A stretch of DNA of 64,000 bases, from the NCBI GenBank assembly GCA_028564705.1, contig JAPXFQ010001133.1, positions 5,176,001 through 5,240,000 on the forward strand. The letters are read 5' to 3'. The notes below the pieces were generated by a model. That model was not told the origin of the DNA. It made no database searches and saw only the letters and a list, made by a program, of their open reading frames with translations. Made by a program: the position numbers and the translations under genes. Shown here in pieces: positions 31,871-44,950 of this stretch. Numbering within the stretch: position 1 is the first letter of the stretch; each line of letters opens with the position of its first letter. This stretch comes from Apricaphanius iberus (taxonomy: Eukaryota > Chordata > Actinopteri > Cyprinodontiformes > Aphaniidae).

Positions 31871-32615
31871 AGTAAAACTCTAACCATCTAGAAGTTATTA
31901 AATATTGATATCATCTCTTTTTTTATATTTTAGTACCTTGTGACTGGTCTCAAAATTAAAAATGTACCCATTGGTGTCTGAGCACCCTTGCCCATTTATT
32001 GGTTGATAATTTGTTTTTTATTAAATTTGTCTTAGCACATCATTATATTTCCTGATCTGTTCTGTCACTCTGTGGTGCTGTCATTACTCTCCCTTGTCAA
32101 GCTGTGATGAATGGTACTATAGAGACCATAGATTTTAACATACTTTGACAGTGAGTGTGCAGGCAGAGATGTATGAAAGGAAAATGTATGGTCACTTAAT
32201 CCCCACAGTGGTTCACAAGTCTTAATAAATCATTGAAAAGTGGCTCAGAATAACTAGTGGTTGTTTAAAATCTAACACTAAAATTCTTATTTAAGTTTGA
32301 TTTGATTTATAAAGGAAAGATTAAAACCTGTTAGACAATTGATAGGTATATGAATCTGTCTGATGAATTTTGACATTCAACTATATCTAAAGTAAAAAGA
32401 TCAACATTAAGTTAAAAACTTTAATAATCATATTTTGTATGTATGAAATGTCAAATCTGGGCATTGTTTAGTGTATTTTGGGTTCCGTTTGTTGAGATTC
32501 AAATATTTTTTAAAATATGTATAACATGAGCAAGTGCTTTTATCTAAAACAGAGAAAACACAATTTATTCCAATACATTATCTTAAATCCCTATATTTTT
32601 AGATTTTCTTACATG
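31871..32615. other. AT-rich non-coding stretch
   Basis: No feature recognised. Confidence 0.5.
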
Positions 32616-32623
32616 GAGCAGAT

Positions 32624-32915
32624 TATCCATCCATCCATTTTCTGAACCGCTTAGTCCTCCAGGGGTCGCGGGGGGGATGGTGCCTATCTCCAGCTGTCAA
32701 CGGGCGAGAGGCGGGGTACACCCTGGACAGGTCACCAGTCCATCACAGGGCCACACATAGAGACAGACAGGACAAACAACCATGCACGCACACACTCACA
32801 CCTAAGGACAATTTAGAGTGATCAATTAACCTGACAGTCATGTATTTGGACTGTGGGAGGAAGCCGGAGTACCCGGAGAGAACCCACGCATGCACGGGGA
32901 GAACATGCAAACTTA
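32624..32915 (-). mobile_element. Teleost non-LTR retroposon tail, 5'-truncated (minus)
   Basis: This is a copy of a very common teleost repeat: on the plus strand it starts with the 3' tail ATCCATCCATCC and runs through GAGGCGGGGTACACCCTGGA, TGTGGGAGGAAGCCGGAGTA and GAGAACATGCAAAC. GAGCAGAT occurs just outside both ends (32616-32623 and 32916-32923), a likely target duplication. Three further copies lie at 39124-39362 (plus) and at 54981-55098 plus 57077-57206 (one copy, split). The clade (RTE or L2-type) is not certain. The open frame 32853-33095 begins inside it and is not a gene. Confidence 0.85.
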
Positions 32916-32923
32916 GAGCAGAT

Positions 32924-33596
32924 CAGAAGCCTTTTAAAGCCAGGCTGCAGTCAGTTTTACCTTCTGAACTACAACAGCTTTAAAACTGTTTTACCAAAAG
33001 TGATGGATGGCACTCTTTTAGTTTCTATCCAGGGAATGCTTGTTTTCTTGGGGATTGCAAATACTTCCAAGAATCTGAATTTTTCTTTCTTGTGAGGGAA
33101 AAGCAAGGTAGTCTTCTTTATCCCAGCTCACTGGCAGTACACAGCATTGTTTGGGACAGTGGTCAAGCACCAATATTTTACATGGGGAAACACTGGTCAT
33201 TCCAGCGCTTCATGTGGTATATCACTACAGGTACTTAGGGGAAGGTGTTACTGGACGTTATTGCAATGTTGAGATGTGAACTTTTGAAGCACTTGGTTTT
33301 GCTGTAATACCAGTTACTAGCCTATGCCTATACAGAATGAAACTGATAATTTTCTTTGATCAAATTAATGATAAAAATTGAACTAAACTATCAATTATTT
33401 ATACTGTCTGAAGTCAGTCCATTTTGAATAAAGCATCTGGGGCAAATATGTTTTGCTGACTTATTTGCAACATTTTATGTTTGTTGGGTATTTATCAATT
33501 GAAATTGATAAAGAGCTATGGTCTATCTGGTATTGTTAAGAATATTAACTAATAATTGTAAATTAGTAGTTAATTATTCTTTAAATTTAATTTAAT
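32924..33596. other. AT-rich non-coding stretch
   Basis: No feature recognised; the right 80 bases are almost pure AT. Confidence 0.5.
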
Positions 33597-34245
33597 CGGG
33601 CACCACCAGCCTCTGGGCTAGAAAACAAGATCTTATCTCTATTCAAAGAAGATTATCAACCAATAATCTCACTTTTAATTATTAATTATTAGTGATTACC
33701 AGAAAGACCTTATCTGAAGGAAATTAATCCTTGCAGTAATTCACACACACACTCAGAATAAAAGAAACCAGATATTTGATTACATTTAACTAATTTATTC
33801 TAAAAACACAACTAAAATAAAAACACTACTTATACCAAATGGTTCTGTCAAGACTAATGGTATACCTGAGCAATATGGTGACCAGTGGTGACGTCACTTA
33901 GGCGCGTCATGGAGCGCTTCCTGTTGACGTTTGTGCGCGGCCCCTCGCGTGCACGCATAGAGGTGGCGTACGGACGTGAACGCGCAGCAAATTGGGAGCC
34001 GAACCAGAGAGGACGGGAAGTTCTGTGATTCAGAGCTTTAAATAAGGCGCCCGTGCTGTTCCCTCCTACTTTGTGCGGATTGTCCACTCACACTGCACGG
34101 AACTGCAGCGGGTCTGATGGATTGTCGCTCGTGCCAATCCGCGCTCAGCTGGGGAGGGGAAAGGGGGAAACACACAGGGCTGCCTTTGGCGCACTGGAAT
34201 GCTGGCGTCATAATTGTAAGGCCCTTTGATATCGCATACATGGCT
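33597..34245 (-). mobile_element. LTR-like interspersed repeat, copy 2 (minus orientation)
   Basis: It begins TCGGGCACCACCAGCCTCTG and keeps GGGCTAGAAAA, then after an AT-rich insert of about 270 bases the CpG-rich block GGCGCGTCATGGAGCGCTTC and GCCCCTCGCGTGCACGC, all shared with copy 1 at 3271. A full CRE palindrome, TGACGTCA, lies at 33889-33896. On the minus strand a TTATTTAAAG motif near 34045 is a TATA-like candidate. Right of about 34080 the two copies cannot be aligned by eye, so the right boundary is approximate. No coding remnant is present. Confidence 0.5.
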
Positions 34246-34666
34246 CAGACTCCAACATGTGTTAAAAATGTATAGGGGCCATAAAAAAGTGTGATGTCAG
34301 CTGTATGTTGGTTAATAATCAGATTAAACATATCTTAATATAATGTAACCTGAGTCACTGTGGGTACGCCCCTGGAGGTCGGATGGACGACCTGTTAAAC
34401 GTCTCTTGGCAGGACGGGAGTCAGGCTGGTGATGCAATGTAGGGACCCAAATGCAGAAGGTAAGGTGTACAGATGTTTAATAAAGTGCAGCTGGTGATGG
34501 AGATTGCGAATATGATGGCGTGATGGTGTTAACGGTAGAAACTTAGACACAAGATAGCAGTTGTGAGAGCAATCCATGGAGACATCAGTATGATCAGACT
34601 CTGACTGAAGCAAGGTGACAGTTTATAAAGACATAGGAGGATCATCTGCGGATAATTGAACACAGG
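34246..34666. other. Unclassified, possibly repeat-derived
   Basis: The segment 34370-34640 includes GGGACCCAAATGCAGAAGG and GTTTAATAAAGTGCAGC, a pattern often seen in fish interspersed repeats, but I cannot assign it. Confidence 0.3.
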
Positions 34667-34689
34667 TGATGATGATGATGATGATGATT
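34667..34689. repeat. (GAT)n microsatellite
   Basis: Seven to eight trinucleotide units in tandem. Confidence 0.93.
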
Positions 34690-36061
<1,372 letters not shown>

Positions 36062-36459
36062 TCAAGAGAAGGTGCATAACTTTGCAGGCAATAGTGACAA
36101 AATTAGGTTTTACCTGTAGGAGTCATGAAAAAATGCCCACGCTAACAATCTGATCCCACTCATTTTCTACCTGCAGCTTTCTCCTGATTGGTTCTTATGT
36201 ATGTGTGACAGATATGTTACCATCATCTGTTCTCTATGTCTCTCTCAACTCATTAGCTAATTCACAAATCAATATCAGCTGAACTAGGATATGTTTTATC
36301 TTTAGTACAAATCAATATAAGAACCACTTTTAACTCATACTTTTTTTTCACTTTATTCCAATGATGGGCATGACTGAGTGCATTCTTTTTTATCAATCTG
36401 TCTTTCAGCCTTTACGTTCTTCAAATGTGGGGCAAGTATTTATTTGAAAGTAATTCGAT
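36062..36459. other. AT-rich non-coding stretch
   Basis: No feature recognised. Confidence 0.5.
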
Positions 36460-36835
36460 TTAAGTAATCAGAAGGTCAAGATCACTTTGACATCAAATCC
36501 CTTCTATCTTTTTTATCATAGCAGTTCAGGGGGGATTTCATGACATCTGGTACAAGCATTCAGGTAACATAGGTGCTAAATTAATGAGAAATTGGTGATC
36601 AAAGTCACTGTGACCTCACAAAACAAGTTTTTGTCCATAACTCAGTAGTCCATATGCTAATTGTGAAAGAACTGCACACAAATCTGGTAGGATGAAATTA
36701 TGTAGGGATTACATTTTTATGTTCAAAAGGTCAGTGTTCCATTTCTCTGTGACATCTTAATTTCCAGGAAAAACTCTTCCTGATGATTATTTGATGCCAT
36801 AAATCTGGTAGGGAAGGATGGATGGAAATTATTTG
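36460..36835 (+). repeat. Degenerate tandem-type interspersed repeat, period about 125-130 bp
   Basis: Three related units are marked by AAGGTCAAGATCACTTTGAC (36471), GATCAAAGTCACTGTGACCT (36598) and AAAGGTCAGTGTTCC with CTCTGTGACATC (36727). Between them recur ACACAAATCTGG-like and CATAACTCA-like motifs. The pattern matches a common teleost repeat remembered from other fish genomes; its class is unknown. The middle unit holds a near-perfect nuclear-receptor palindrome. Confidence 0.55.
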
Positions 36836-37314
36836 CAACTCAAATGACACTGACTGTCATTATAGTATTTTTCTAGTTTCATACTATCTAAGTATTCAGC
36901 CTTCCCTTTGTCTTCACAGGTTTTATCAAATAGATAACAGGAAGGACAGTATTTGTGTGTTCATTATTATTCTTGAATATGTTTGATTTATCTTTTATAG
37001 GCAATAAAATGGTGGTAAAATGTTTAACGTCCCACCAATAACATTCCAAGGTTGGAGATTTGATCTATATTTTTGGACTCTGATGGGAGCCTTGGTTTTA
37101 AAGTGACATATTTCTTGGGGTTCTGATTTTTCAACATTACTGATATATTATAACCTAAAATGTAAATCACACACTAAGACTGAGAACCCAAAAGCACATC
37201 ACTCTAAATAGACCTAATTTTATGACTATGGATATCATGTATGTCTGACAATAGTTTGGAGAGTCTTTTTTGAGTTTAAATGAGGAGTTAATAAATAAAT
37301 CAGTTGATGACATA
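36836..37314. other. AT-rich non-coding stretch
   Basis: No feature recognised. Confidence 0.5.
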
Positions 37315-37640
37315 GGCCCCGTTTCACAAAGCAGGTTTAGTGGAAAACCTGAGTTAGTTAAGCCTGCAATGAGGAAAACTCAGATTTTTCGGTTTCTTAA
37401 AGTCATTTAAGCATAACTTGACTCAGTTACCCAGGCAAAACACTGTCTGTTAACCTAACCTTCTCACTGGCAGGTTTGCTTCAAATAACTCTGGGCTTCT
37501 TCTGCTCTGTAGTCTGAAAGCAGTGCCAGACATGGCGTTTCAGTTCCTTTAAGACCCTGTTGATGTGGAAACACAGATACTCTGCAGAATTTTCTGTGAG
37601 GAGATGATTATCATATTATATTCTACCCATTATAAAAGTA
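37315..37640 (+). mobile_element. Harbinger-type element, left end and transposase start
   Basis: The left end GGCCCCGTTTCACAAAGCAG followed by a GTTTAGTGGAAAACCTGAG block is the start of a common teleost PIF/Harbinger element. The transposase start follows at 37532. No matching right end (CTGCTTTGTGAAACGGGCC-like) was found in the next kilobase, so this is a truncated copy, unrelated to the one at 11.6 kb by its ends. Confidence 0.6.
37532..37625 (+). pseudogene. Harbinger-like transposase first codons
   Basis: From ATG 37532 the frame reads MAFQFL, a stop, then DPVDVETQILCRIFCEE. This matches the conserved N-terminus (MAFPFL-D-PVDVEAQI-RR) of fish Harbinger/HARBI1-like transposases. A TAA replaces a codon after MAFQFL, and similarity fades after about 30 codons. 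Nothing of the DDE domain is seen. Confidence 0.6.
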
Positions 37641-38354
37641 AGTGAAATATAAAGTGTAGCTACTTACAACATCATGGAAGTCTGTTATAGTAGAGGGGTC
37701 CACAAGACAGATTACACAATCAGTAACTGGTAGAAGAAGATTAGTCAGATGGTTATTGACCAAAACATTCCCCACCTAATGTTCTTCTTATTTAAAATAC
37801 AGTGCATGTCCCAGCACAATTTTTCTAACTCTGACTCACATGACAATAGATTGATATTTGGGGACAAAAGCAGTCAATTTCACAGAACCGTAACCTACAG
37901 AAGAACGGATGGCCATTATATCTAACATATGCCATTCATTTGAATAGCTTGACTCTCCTTGTGTCCTGAGGTCGGGCTGAGTCCAATGAGCTCCCCCCAA
38001 CTCCTTCAGCAACATGTCACCCACTGTTTTGACAGGGGGGCATCTCTTCAGCATCTCTGAAAATGTGGTGGTGTCAGATCACCACCTGTTTTGCAGGCCT
38101 CTGCCTTCTTTCTGTTGGCCTGACTAGAGGTCATATTTGATCATATCCAGAAAAATCACATTTTGAGACATGCTGTTATAGGCAGTCATTAAGGTATGGA
38201 TTTCATATAGAAAATATTAAATAATGCCATTCATCATATGTCTGAATAGTAAAATTTTTATTTTACCTATATAAAAATCTACTTTGCTTTTCATTCAGTG
38301 TCCATGAGCCTTGATTTAGTAGCATTTTTGCCTTTTAATAGAAATAGGCCTAAT
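37641..38354. other. Non-coding stretch
   Basis: May still include decayed Harbinger interior, but nothing could be aligned by eye. The open frame 37836-38054 on the minus strand has no recognised domain. Confidence 0.4.
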
Positions 38355-38500
38355 TAGGGCTGGGTATTGATTAAAATTTCAATAATGGATTTGATTCAAT
38401 CTGAACCAATTCATATTGATATTGGTCAGTGCTTTTAAAACATTTTTTGAGCTGTTATCTTAATTGTATGCCTGTAATTCAATGATTTAACACTAAGTGG
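38355..38500 (+). mobile_element. hAT-like MITE left end
   Basis: TAGGGCTGGGTATTGATT followed by a GATTCAATCTGAACCAATTC block is typical of a fish hAT end. The opposite end was not found. Confidence 0.5.
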
Positions 38501-38774
38501 GTAACCGGGGGAAACTGGATTAATCCTTTCAGACACAAGACTTAAAATGGCCGTCTGGACTTTTCCTTTCTATTTTAGCTGTAAAAAGGCCAAATTATTA
38601 TAAAAAAATAAAATAAAATTTTATAAAGAAAATTTGAAAAAGATAAAAAAAAATAGACAAGTGTAAATATGTTATTTATTTGTTTATTTTGTTAATTTAT
38701 TATTTAAAATTTCTGGATTTGCCATGAACTTGATATGTTTGTGTGTCTAATGACATTATTTTCTAACTTCTTAT

Positions 38775-39085
38775 TTTAATACTCCTTCCGGTGTTTCTTC
38801 TGTGGGAGCCCTCTGCCTCAGATGCAGCGGTCGGCTGTGGCTGCCTTGGTGCTCCCCAGGTAGTGCTTGGGTGGAGGTGGGGGTACCAGCTCGCCCTCCT
38901 CTGAGCGCCCTGGGTCAGTGCCTCGGCTGCTGCTGCTGATGCAGATGGGTCCCATGATGACGTTTGTGATGATGATCTTATTTTCCGTTTGGGAAAGGGA
39001 GGAGTTGTGGGGTCATTTTAATCTGTAAAGCACTTTGAGAAGCTTTGTACTTTGAAAAGTGCTTTATAAATGAAGTTTTGATTTG
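38775..39085 (+). mobile_element. GC-rich retroposon 3' end (SINE or LINE tail)
   Basis: A GC-rich body (38790-38960) is followed by TGTAAAGCACTTTGAGAAG, then AAAAGTGCTTTATAAATGAA and a GATTTGATT tail. This is the standard 3' terminus of several fish non-LTR elements. It differs from the GC-rich element at 1-3153. Confidence 0.6.
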
Positions 39086-39123
39086 ATTATTTAAAGATAT
39101 ATTACATCAGTTTATACTCAATA

Positions 39124-39362
39124 GGGCTGCATGGTGGCGCAGTGGTTAGGACCTTTCTGCATGGAGTTTGCATGTTCTCCCCATGCGTGGGTTCCATCTG
39201 GGTATTCTGGGTTCCTCCCACAGAACATGACTGTCAGGTTAATTGATCAATCTAAATTGAGCACTTTCAACCATTGTGCGTGCATGGTTGTTTGTCCGGT
39301 CTGTCTCTATGTGTGGCCCTGTGATGGACTGGCGACCTGTCCAGGGTGTACCCCGCCTCCAA
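39124..39362 (+). mobile_element. Teleost non-LTR retroposon copy (plus), 3'-truncated
   Basis: Begins GGGCTGCATGGTGGCGCAGT and includes GTTTGCATGTTCTCC, GATGGACTGGCGACCTGTCC and AGGGTGTACCCCGCCTCC, where it stops. It is the same family as 32624-32915 but in the opposite orientation and missing the GGAT-type tail. The two open frames over it (39131-39439 and 39267-39455) are repeat shadows. Confidence 0.82.
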
Positions 39363-39835
39363 TCCAAATAAATCCAAATAGCCCGCTATCTTCCACACAA
39401 ACCCGATGCCCTTTTCTGGTGCTTTGTATAGTTGAGTAGATTTTATCAATTGCATTCAGAGACCAGCTGACCATTTCCATATTTCAACTTGTTCGGTTTG
39501 GTTTGGAGAAAAATGCAAAAAGATGCTCCAGACGGAGGCACAGGAGACCGAGAACTGTGGGATAAGACACAGGAGGAGGAGGGAGAGAAAAAGCGTCCGG
39601 CCTCGCCGAGAGCCGGAAGTTAGACCTTTGGATGGGTATTTATCCTTGTGTTGTATAATGTGCTTTGATTCTGTGTTCTATCTTATAAAGTCAATGTAAG
39701 ACTTCATTTTTGAAAAGAGCTGATGGTTTAGCCTACCTGTTTTGTTTATCGTTATTCAGTAAAGGATCATAGTTTTGATGTGTCTATATAATTATATGTG
39801 ATCATGTGTATCTTATACAATGGAGTGTAAGGGTC
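39363..39835. other. Non-coding stretch
   Basis: No assignable feature; a purine-rich block lies at about 39505-39620. Confidence 0.45.
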
Positions 39836-40075
39836 ACACTGAGAAAAAGTCATGGATTTTTGAGACTGGTTCTTTCTGCGGAAAAATGCATTTACTTTTT
39901 ATGGTTATGTGACTACAGTAGAAAAGGGGAGAGAAATGGTGCAGAGAGATTTGGCAAATGTCCATGGGTCTAGAGTCGAACCCGAGACGACCACCATGAG
40001 TGCTGAGGCTTCTGAACATGGGGCTCCTATCTTGAGTACTACGCTACACTCCACAGACATTTTTTAAAGTACTGA
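39836..40075 (-). mobile_element. tRNA-derived SINE (minus)
   Basis: On the minus strand the head (about 40060 to 39960) has a box A-like TAGCGTAGTAC and a box B-like GGGTTCGACTC, about 55 bases apart, as in a tRNA-type RNA polymerase III promoter. The body continues GACCCATGGACATTTGCC, a CT-rich part and a T/A-rich end. It is not a functional tRNA gene because it lacks a foldable acceptor stem. A tail fragment of what may be the same family is at 29990-30092. Confidence 0.6.
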
Positions 40076-41119
40076 TACTTATCACAATGTGATGCTGACA
40101 ATAGGATTACACAGGAGTGGATATTCTTTGCTTTCCCATCCAACTCCTGTTAAAAAAAATCCTCCAGATGATCTCACACACTAAATTATATATTAATTAT
40201 CATCACAATGAAGTGATGACATCTTGATTCTTGAGGAGGTCTTTATTTTCTCATCCAACATCTAATTCTGAAAAAAAAATACATTTGCGATTTAAAATAA
40301 AAATAGTGTGCAAAACCAGTTTGCTCGGACGTGTCAATATGAAAGAATCCATAGAAAGGAGAGGGTAGCCTTAGTAGGTTAAAGAAAGATAACAGAAACA
40401 TTAATAAGAAAAAAAACTGCTAAAAGCTGTCTTCAAGAACAGCCTTGTGGATAACATTATATTATTTTGCATGAAGTAAAGTAATATTTACTTGTGCCAG
40501 AACTGGTACAAAAATTTCCAAGATATCAAACTGCAGCTGTTCTGAAAAAAATTAATAAATTGACATATCAAGAATTAAAAGAGAGAATGTAGTTTTTGCT
40601 TTTTAGTACTTTGTAAAAACAAGTAGGGCATAATTAGTATGCATCAAACGTTGCCTGTCAACCACCATTAAACGGCTTATGGTATTATTTTAAGTTTTTT
40701 TTTCTTAAGTTATAAATATCCTACGTTATGGAACTCACTATACATTTCCGACTTTCTTCGAATGCATCACAGGTGTACAGATACAGCGTACTGCTGCAGA
40801 GGAGCTGCCTTTTTTTCCTATTGAAGTGCAAAGATATAGAACAATGTTTGTATGTGGCTTATAAAACAAAGACTTATATTCCTACAGATTTATTTTTTAC
40901 TCTTACATTTATTTTAAATATTGGACACTTTGTTCTTTAGTCGGTGAAATGTACCAACAACTGTTTATGATTGGTCAGTAGATGTACTGTGCGCAGCTAT
41001 GCAGAGCACATTGATGATAACTACTCGCGTTAGTCATGTGACTTTTAACAAATCAGCTGCAAGTTTGACAGAAATACCAGTAAATTAAAATGATATATAT
41101 CTACAGTCAAACTGTCCAT
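40076..41119. other. AT-rich non-coding stretch
   Basis: No feature recognised. Confidence 0.5.
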
Positions 41120-41181
41120 ATTGAAGGTGAACTTAAATGTTTTATTTTTGTTTTTTTCATTCCAGCTCTTGCCCAGCCCTG
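41120..41181 (-). mobile_element. hAT-like element right end
   Basis: CTCTTGCCCAGCCCTG ends at 41181 and reads CAGGGCTGGGCAAGAG on the minus strand, a typical hAT terminus. No partner end was found within about 3 kb to the left; the 38355 end differs in sequence. Confidence 0.4.
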
Positions 41182-41382
41182 TTGATTATTTGTCTTGTAT
41201 TTTCCCAGTAACATGATTATAAAAAAACTTCACTCCCATTTCACGGGAATCTGGCAGGAATCACTTGACCCTCTGGGATCCCAAAAGATTATGAGCATTT
41301 AATGCAGATGTGCCAAAAGATTAAGTATCTCCTTGTTTGTAAAACCTATAGTGAAGGACAAATTCCACAAAATGGTCGGCAG

Positions 41383-41724
41383 TAGGGATGCAATGAAACC
41401 ACTTTTTTCAAACTTATACGATACGATACTTGGATCTGAGTTCTTGCCGATACGGAGTACTAATAATGATAGTTCTGCCCCACACAGACAAAAAAAAAAC
41501 ATTACTTGAAAGACAGGTTGTATTTTCTTCTCTAATTGTTACAAAAAATGATGGTGAATTAGATAAAAAAAACTATATATTAATAAAATTACCAAAAAAA
41601 CAAAAAATTCAAGGGAAAAATAAACATTTTCTGCAAAATTATTGCAGTGTTTTCACATTTTAAGTATCGGTTCATGGTATCGGCCCTGATACCCAATACC
41701 AGTATAGGTATCGGTGCATCCCTA
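41383..41724. mobile_element. hAT-type MITE with 8-bp duplication
   Basis: The left end is TAGGGATGCAATGAAACC and the right end, on the minus strand, TAGGGATGCACCGATACC. Flanking 8-mers GTCGGCAG (41375-41382) and GTCTGTAG (41725-41732) match at six positions. The interior is AT-rich with inverted GCCGATAC and GTATCGG motifs near each end. It resembles the MITE at 55893-56145 at its termini. Confidence 0.78.
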
Positions 41725-41749
41725 GTCTGTAGCCTTCATTCAAAAACCT

Positions 41750-41780
41750 TCCTCCTCCTCATCATCATCATCATCATCAA
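41750..41780. repeat. (CCT)n-(CAT)n microsatellite
   Basis: Four CCT units pass into seven CAT units. Confidence 0.93.
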
Positions 41781-42258
41781 GATGGGATCACACAGTGCGA
41801 TTTCAGCCGTCCTAGTAAAGAATTGTGATGAAAATTTGTGCATCTGATTCACATCTCTGTGGCCGTGCTCCCAGACAGCTTAACTTGGGTTCATACGACC
41901 AAAACCAGCCCACAGGTTACAATATTGTGACTTTATTCTCGTAAATCTATGACTTTGGTCTCAAGGTCTGTGATTTTGTTTTTCTCTTTGGCCCTAATAT
42001 AAAGTCATTTTATAAATAACCTAATAGTCTATGGGAAACTGTTAACTATCTGATGATTGCAACATCTTCTAGAATCATATTCTTTCCAAAGTGTTCAAAA
42101 TTAATCATCACAAATTTTCTGATAACTATGTGTAGTGGGCAATGAAATAACTATAAATTTCCAGTTTGTGTGCTAACAGAGAAAAGGGATGTGTGTAAAC
42201 CTAGCCTGATTAAGAGAAGGTTTTCTCCACTGAATAAATTTCCATGGTAACTTATACC

Positions 42259-42350
42259 TAGGAGTGTCAAATTACAGCGTTAATTGCGATTAATTAATTA
42301 TAGCTATTTTTAGCGCGCCATGTTTTTTAATCGCATTAATACATTTTTTC
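42259..42350 (+). mobile_element. hAT-like element left end
   Basis: TAGGAGTGTCAAATTACAGC followed by GTTAATTGCGATTAATTAA and a TTTTTAATCGCATTAA block is characteristic of a widespread fish hAT end. The right end is not visible. Confidence 0.55.
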
Positions 42351-44477
42351 ACTTTTAATTGTATTGTTTCTGTATGCTAGTTGCCTTTAAATGAAATCAA
42401 TTTTTGTGCTTTGGGCTTCTTGTGCTTAAGTTGTTAGGGGTAATCGAAAACTGTAAACTTATCATAAGTTGACTGTCTTCCATTGTAGTAGGGATGGAGG
42501 GTGACGTAAGAAGGAGCGTGGAGTTGCAGGCAGGTAACTCAACTCAACACGGATAAATTGAGCCAGGATATACAAGATATCCTGGATTAATCCCTTATGC
42601 TAGTTTTGAGCAACAGGCCGCTGTTTAGGATAAATATTATTGTTGTCTAAAACATATAGTAAACATTTGAATTTTCTCTGTCAAATACATGCACCATTAC
42701 CATTGCTCAGAGATTGTAAGGCAACTATTTAGGAAAGGCGCTTGAATATCAGTCACCCACAGTGATCAAAGTTTCATTTGTGTCTCATTATCGAGATCAC
42801 AGATTTATTTGTATATCTGCATGTGAAACATTTAAAAAGGAGGGGTTTCTGTGTGTGAAAAAATAAAGACTTTTGAAACATATATTCACACTAAATTTTG
42901 AGCTTTGTAAAACGTATTATGCCTTCATTACATTGTTAAAGCCCTTTTAAGGAGATTTTAACTATTTTGTATTGTATTATTGTGACCGTGCTAACACATT
43001 TTTAAAGCTATGATCAAGCAAAATTTCCAAAGAAAAAGTTGATAAATTATCTAAAATTTTGCTAAAAGTAATTCTTTGCCACTCAAGCACAAAAATGAAC
43101 AAAAAACTCATGAAAATATATATTTTTAAAATCGCTTCACCTTAAAGATAATTGAAAACATATTTTAACTTGAAGACATGCCAATAATGGTTCTGTATAT
43201 GAAAACAAAATTACTACTTAAATACAGATCTGTCTTTGGTATTAAATACAATTTCCTATTATGCAACAAAAACAACAACAAAAACTAACACGTAATGATC
43301 TGAGTTTAAAATGACATAACATATTTTAAGGATCTGTGAAGTAATAAAATGTTTGTTTTAGTCAGCTTTGTAAATGGAATCACTGAAAATCCTGTTAGTG
43401 CAGGACCAGTACAGGCAAACACAGAGTAATCTCTCATTGACGCTGTGTGTAACTGTTTGACCTTTCCTCACCACCTGCTCTCTCTCCTAGCGTCAGTGTT
43501 TTGTACCCAGCTGGCAACGATTCAGAATGTATCTGGCAAGCGCCCCTTTTCTCTTCCCGAATTTCAGCTCCTGCCTTTTCTTACATGGAGGTCAATCCAT
43601 TTGCCCTATGCCGCTCTTGTTAGTCACGAGTCAGGTGGTGTGTCATTTTCCTCACTGGGCTTTTATCTTTCTTCCAAGTTCATTGTCACCTTTGCTGCAC
43701 AGTTACTTTGGTTTTGGTTGTGGATGACTGTTTTCTCATATATATTTTTTGTATGCTAACTTGTATTAATAGTTTTGAAATGAGGTTCTGTAAAATTATT
43801 AAGAATCTTTCTTACCTGTAGTAGAAACATGCTATATTTTCATTTTTGATTTTCGATATTTTGATTTTGTAGAAACAGAATGGTGAGATTTTAACATCCG
43901 GTCAGGCACAGTTCTAGCTCATTTATAGTAGTTAAGACCTACAATCTAAAGCATATCAAACTACAGTTTAACTCAAAATTAATTATGGCCCTGATAGATA
44001 TAAACATATTCTCTTTCAACCATTAAGTTTGTATCTGACAGGAAATAGTAAAAAAAAATGGGTATCAGGTGTAATAGTATAAATGGGGTATCAGTTTAAA
44101 CAATAAGTATATTTTTTTATTTATAGTTTAACAACAAAATCAAAGCTTAAATATGATTTATGTCCTTTTTAATAGTCACTGGAAAAGCCTTCATTGTTAT
44201 TATGCTTTATTGTTATTATGCTTCATATAGCTCCTGTATGTTTTCAGTGGTGTCTTGACTATTTTTCTTTTGGAAACCAATACATTTTTGCTTTTATATT
44301 ATTGGTAAACATTTAAGCATATGTTCTTAACATGAAAATGTTGTTACTATTAGTATGCTTACTCAAGTTGCACACTTGTAATTGAATAAATGTATATCAT
44401 TTAAAACATGTTTTACTGTGCCAAAAACCTTTTCTTAATATATTCCTTATATTCTTCATACTGTTAAGGTATTCCAG
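42351..44477. other. AT-rich gene-free stretch
   Basis: No feature recognised in 2.1 kb. The open frame 43445-43759 (104 codons) has no domain and ends in a hydrophobic stretch of biased composition. Confidence 0.5.
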
Positions 44478-44950
44478 CTGGGAGTGCTCCAATCGATCGG
44501 CCACAGATAATTATCGCCCGTTTTTGGTGGAAAAGTGTGTGATTGGTGTTCGCAGATCAATGCCTTTCATTCCCGATCCCAAGTACTGGTACTGACTTTA
44601 TTTTTATAGTCTATGTACTGACTATGAAGCGGTTACCCTTCCCAGCCGGCAGAGACGCTGTACTTTACCCTTCCCCTTCACTGTACTTAGTACGCATGGC
44701 GGCAAACCCACAATAAGAAACATCTCTTCAGTTGACATTTGACTGAATTGTTTATGCATTGTACTTTCAAGATTTTTTGTTTTCTCTTGAAACAGGAAAA
44801 CCATGCTTTTTTCTAAATTAAGGTGATTTTTATTGTTCCTTTTCCCAAATCATGTAACACATGCAGTGGCACTCACCATAATTAAACGAAAAATTTATAG
44901 CCAAACTATGTGATTGGTATCACTGATTGGAAAGGATCGGCATCACTTTC
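44478..44950. mobile_element. hAT-like element with GATCGG-type ends
   Basis: The left end CTGGGAGTGCTCCAATCGAT and GGCCACAGATAATTATCG resembles a family whose consensus has repeated GATCGGC motifs. The right part, near 44909-44946, has GTGATTGGTATCACTGATTG and GGATCGGCATCAC. Terminal bases and target duplication at the right could not be fixed. Confidence 0.5.

Noticed and set aside
39831..40075. Possible tRNA gene on the minus strand (box A and box B)
   Set aside because: The head is followed by a SINE body and shows no paired acceptor stem, so it is a retroposon, not a tRNA gene.
38355..41181. Pairing the TAGGGCTGGG end at 38355 with the CAGCCCTG end at 41181 as one 2.8-kb hAT element
   Set aside because: The subterminal sequences differ, flanking 8-mers do not match and unrelated insertions lie between; they were kept as separate fragments.
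43445..43759. 104-codon open frame
   Set aside because: No domain, biased hydrophobic composition and an overlapping frame of similar length in the same strand.
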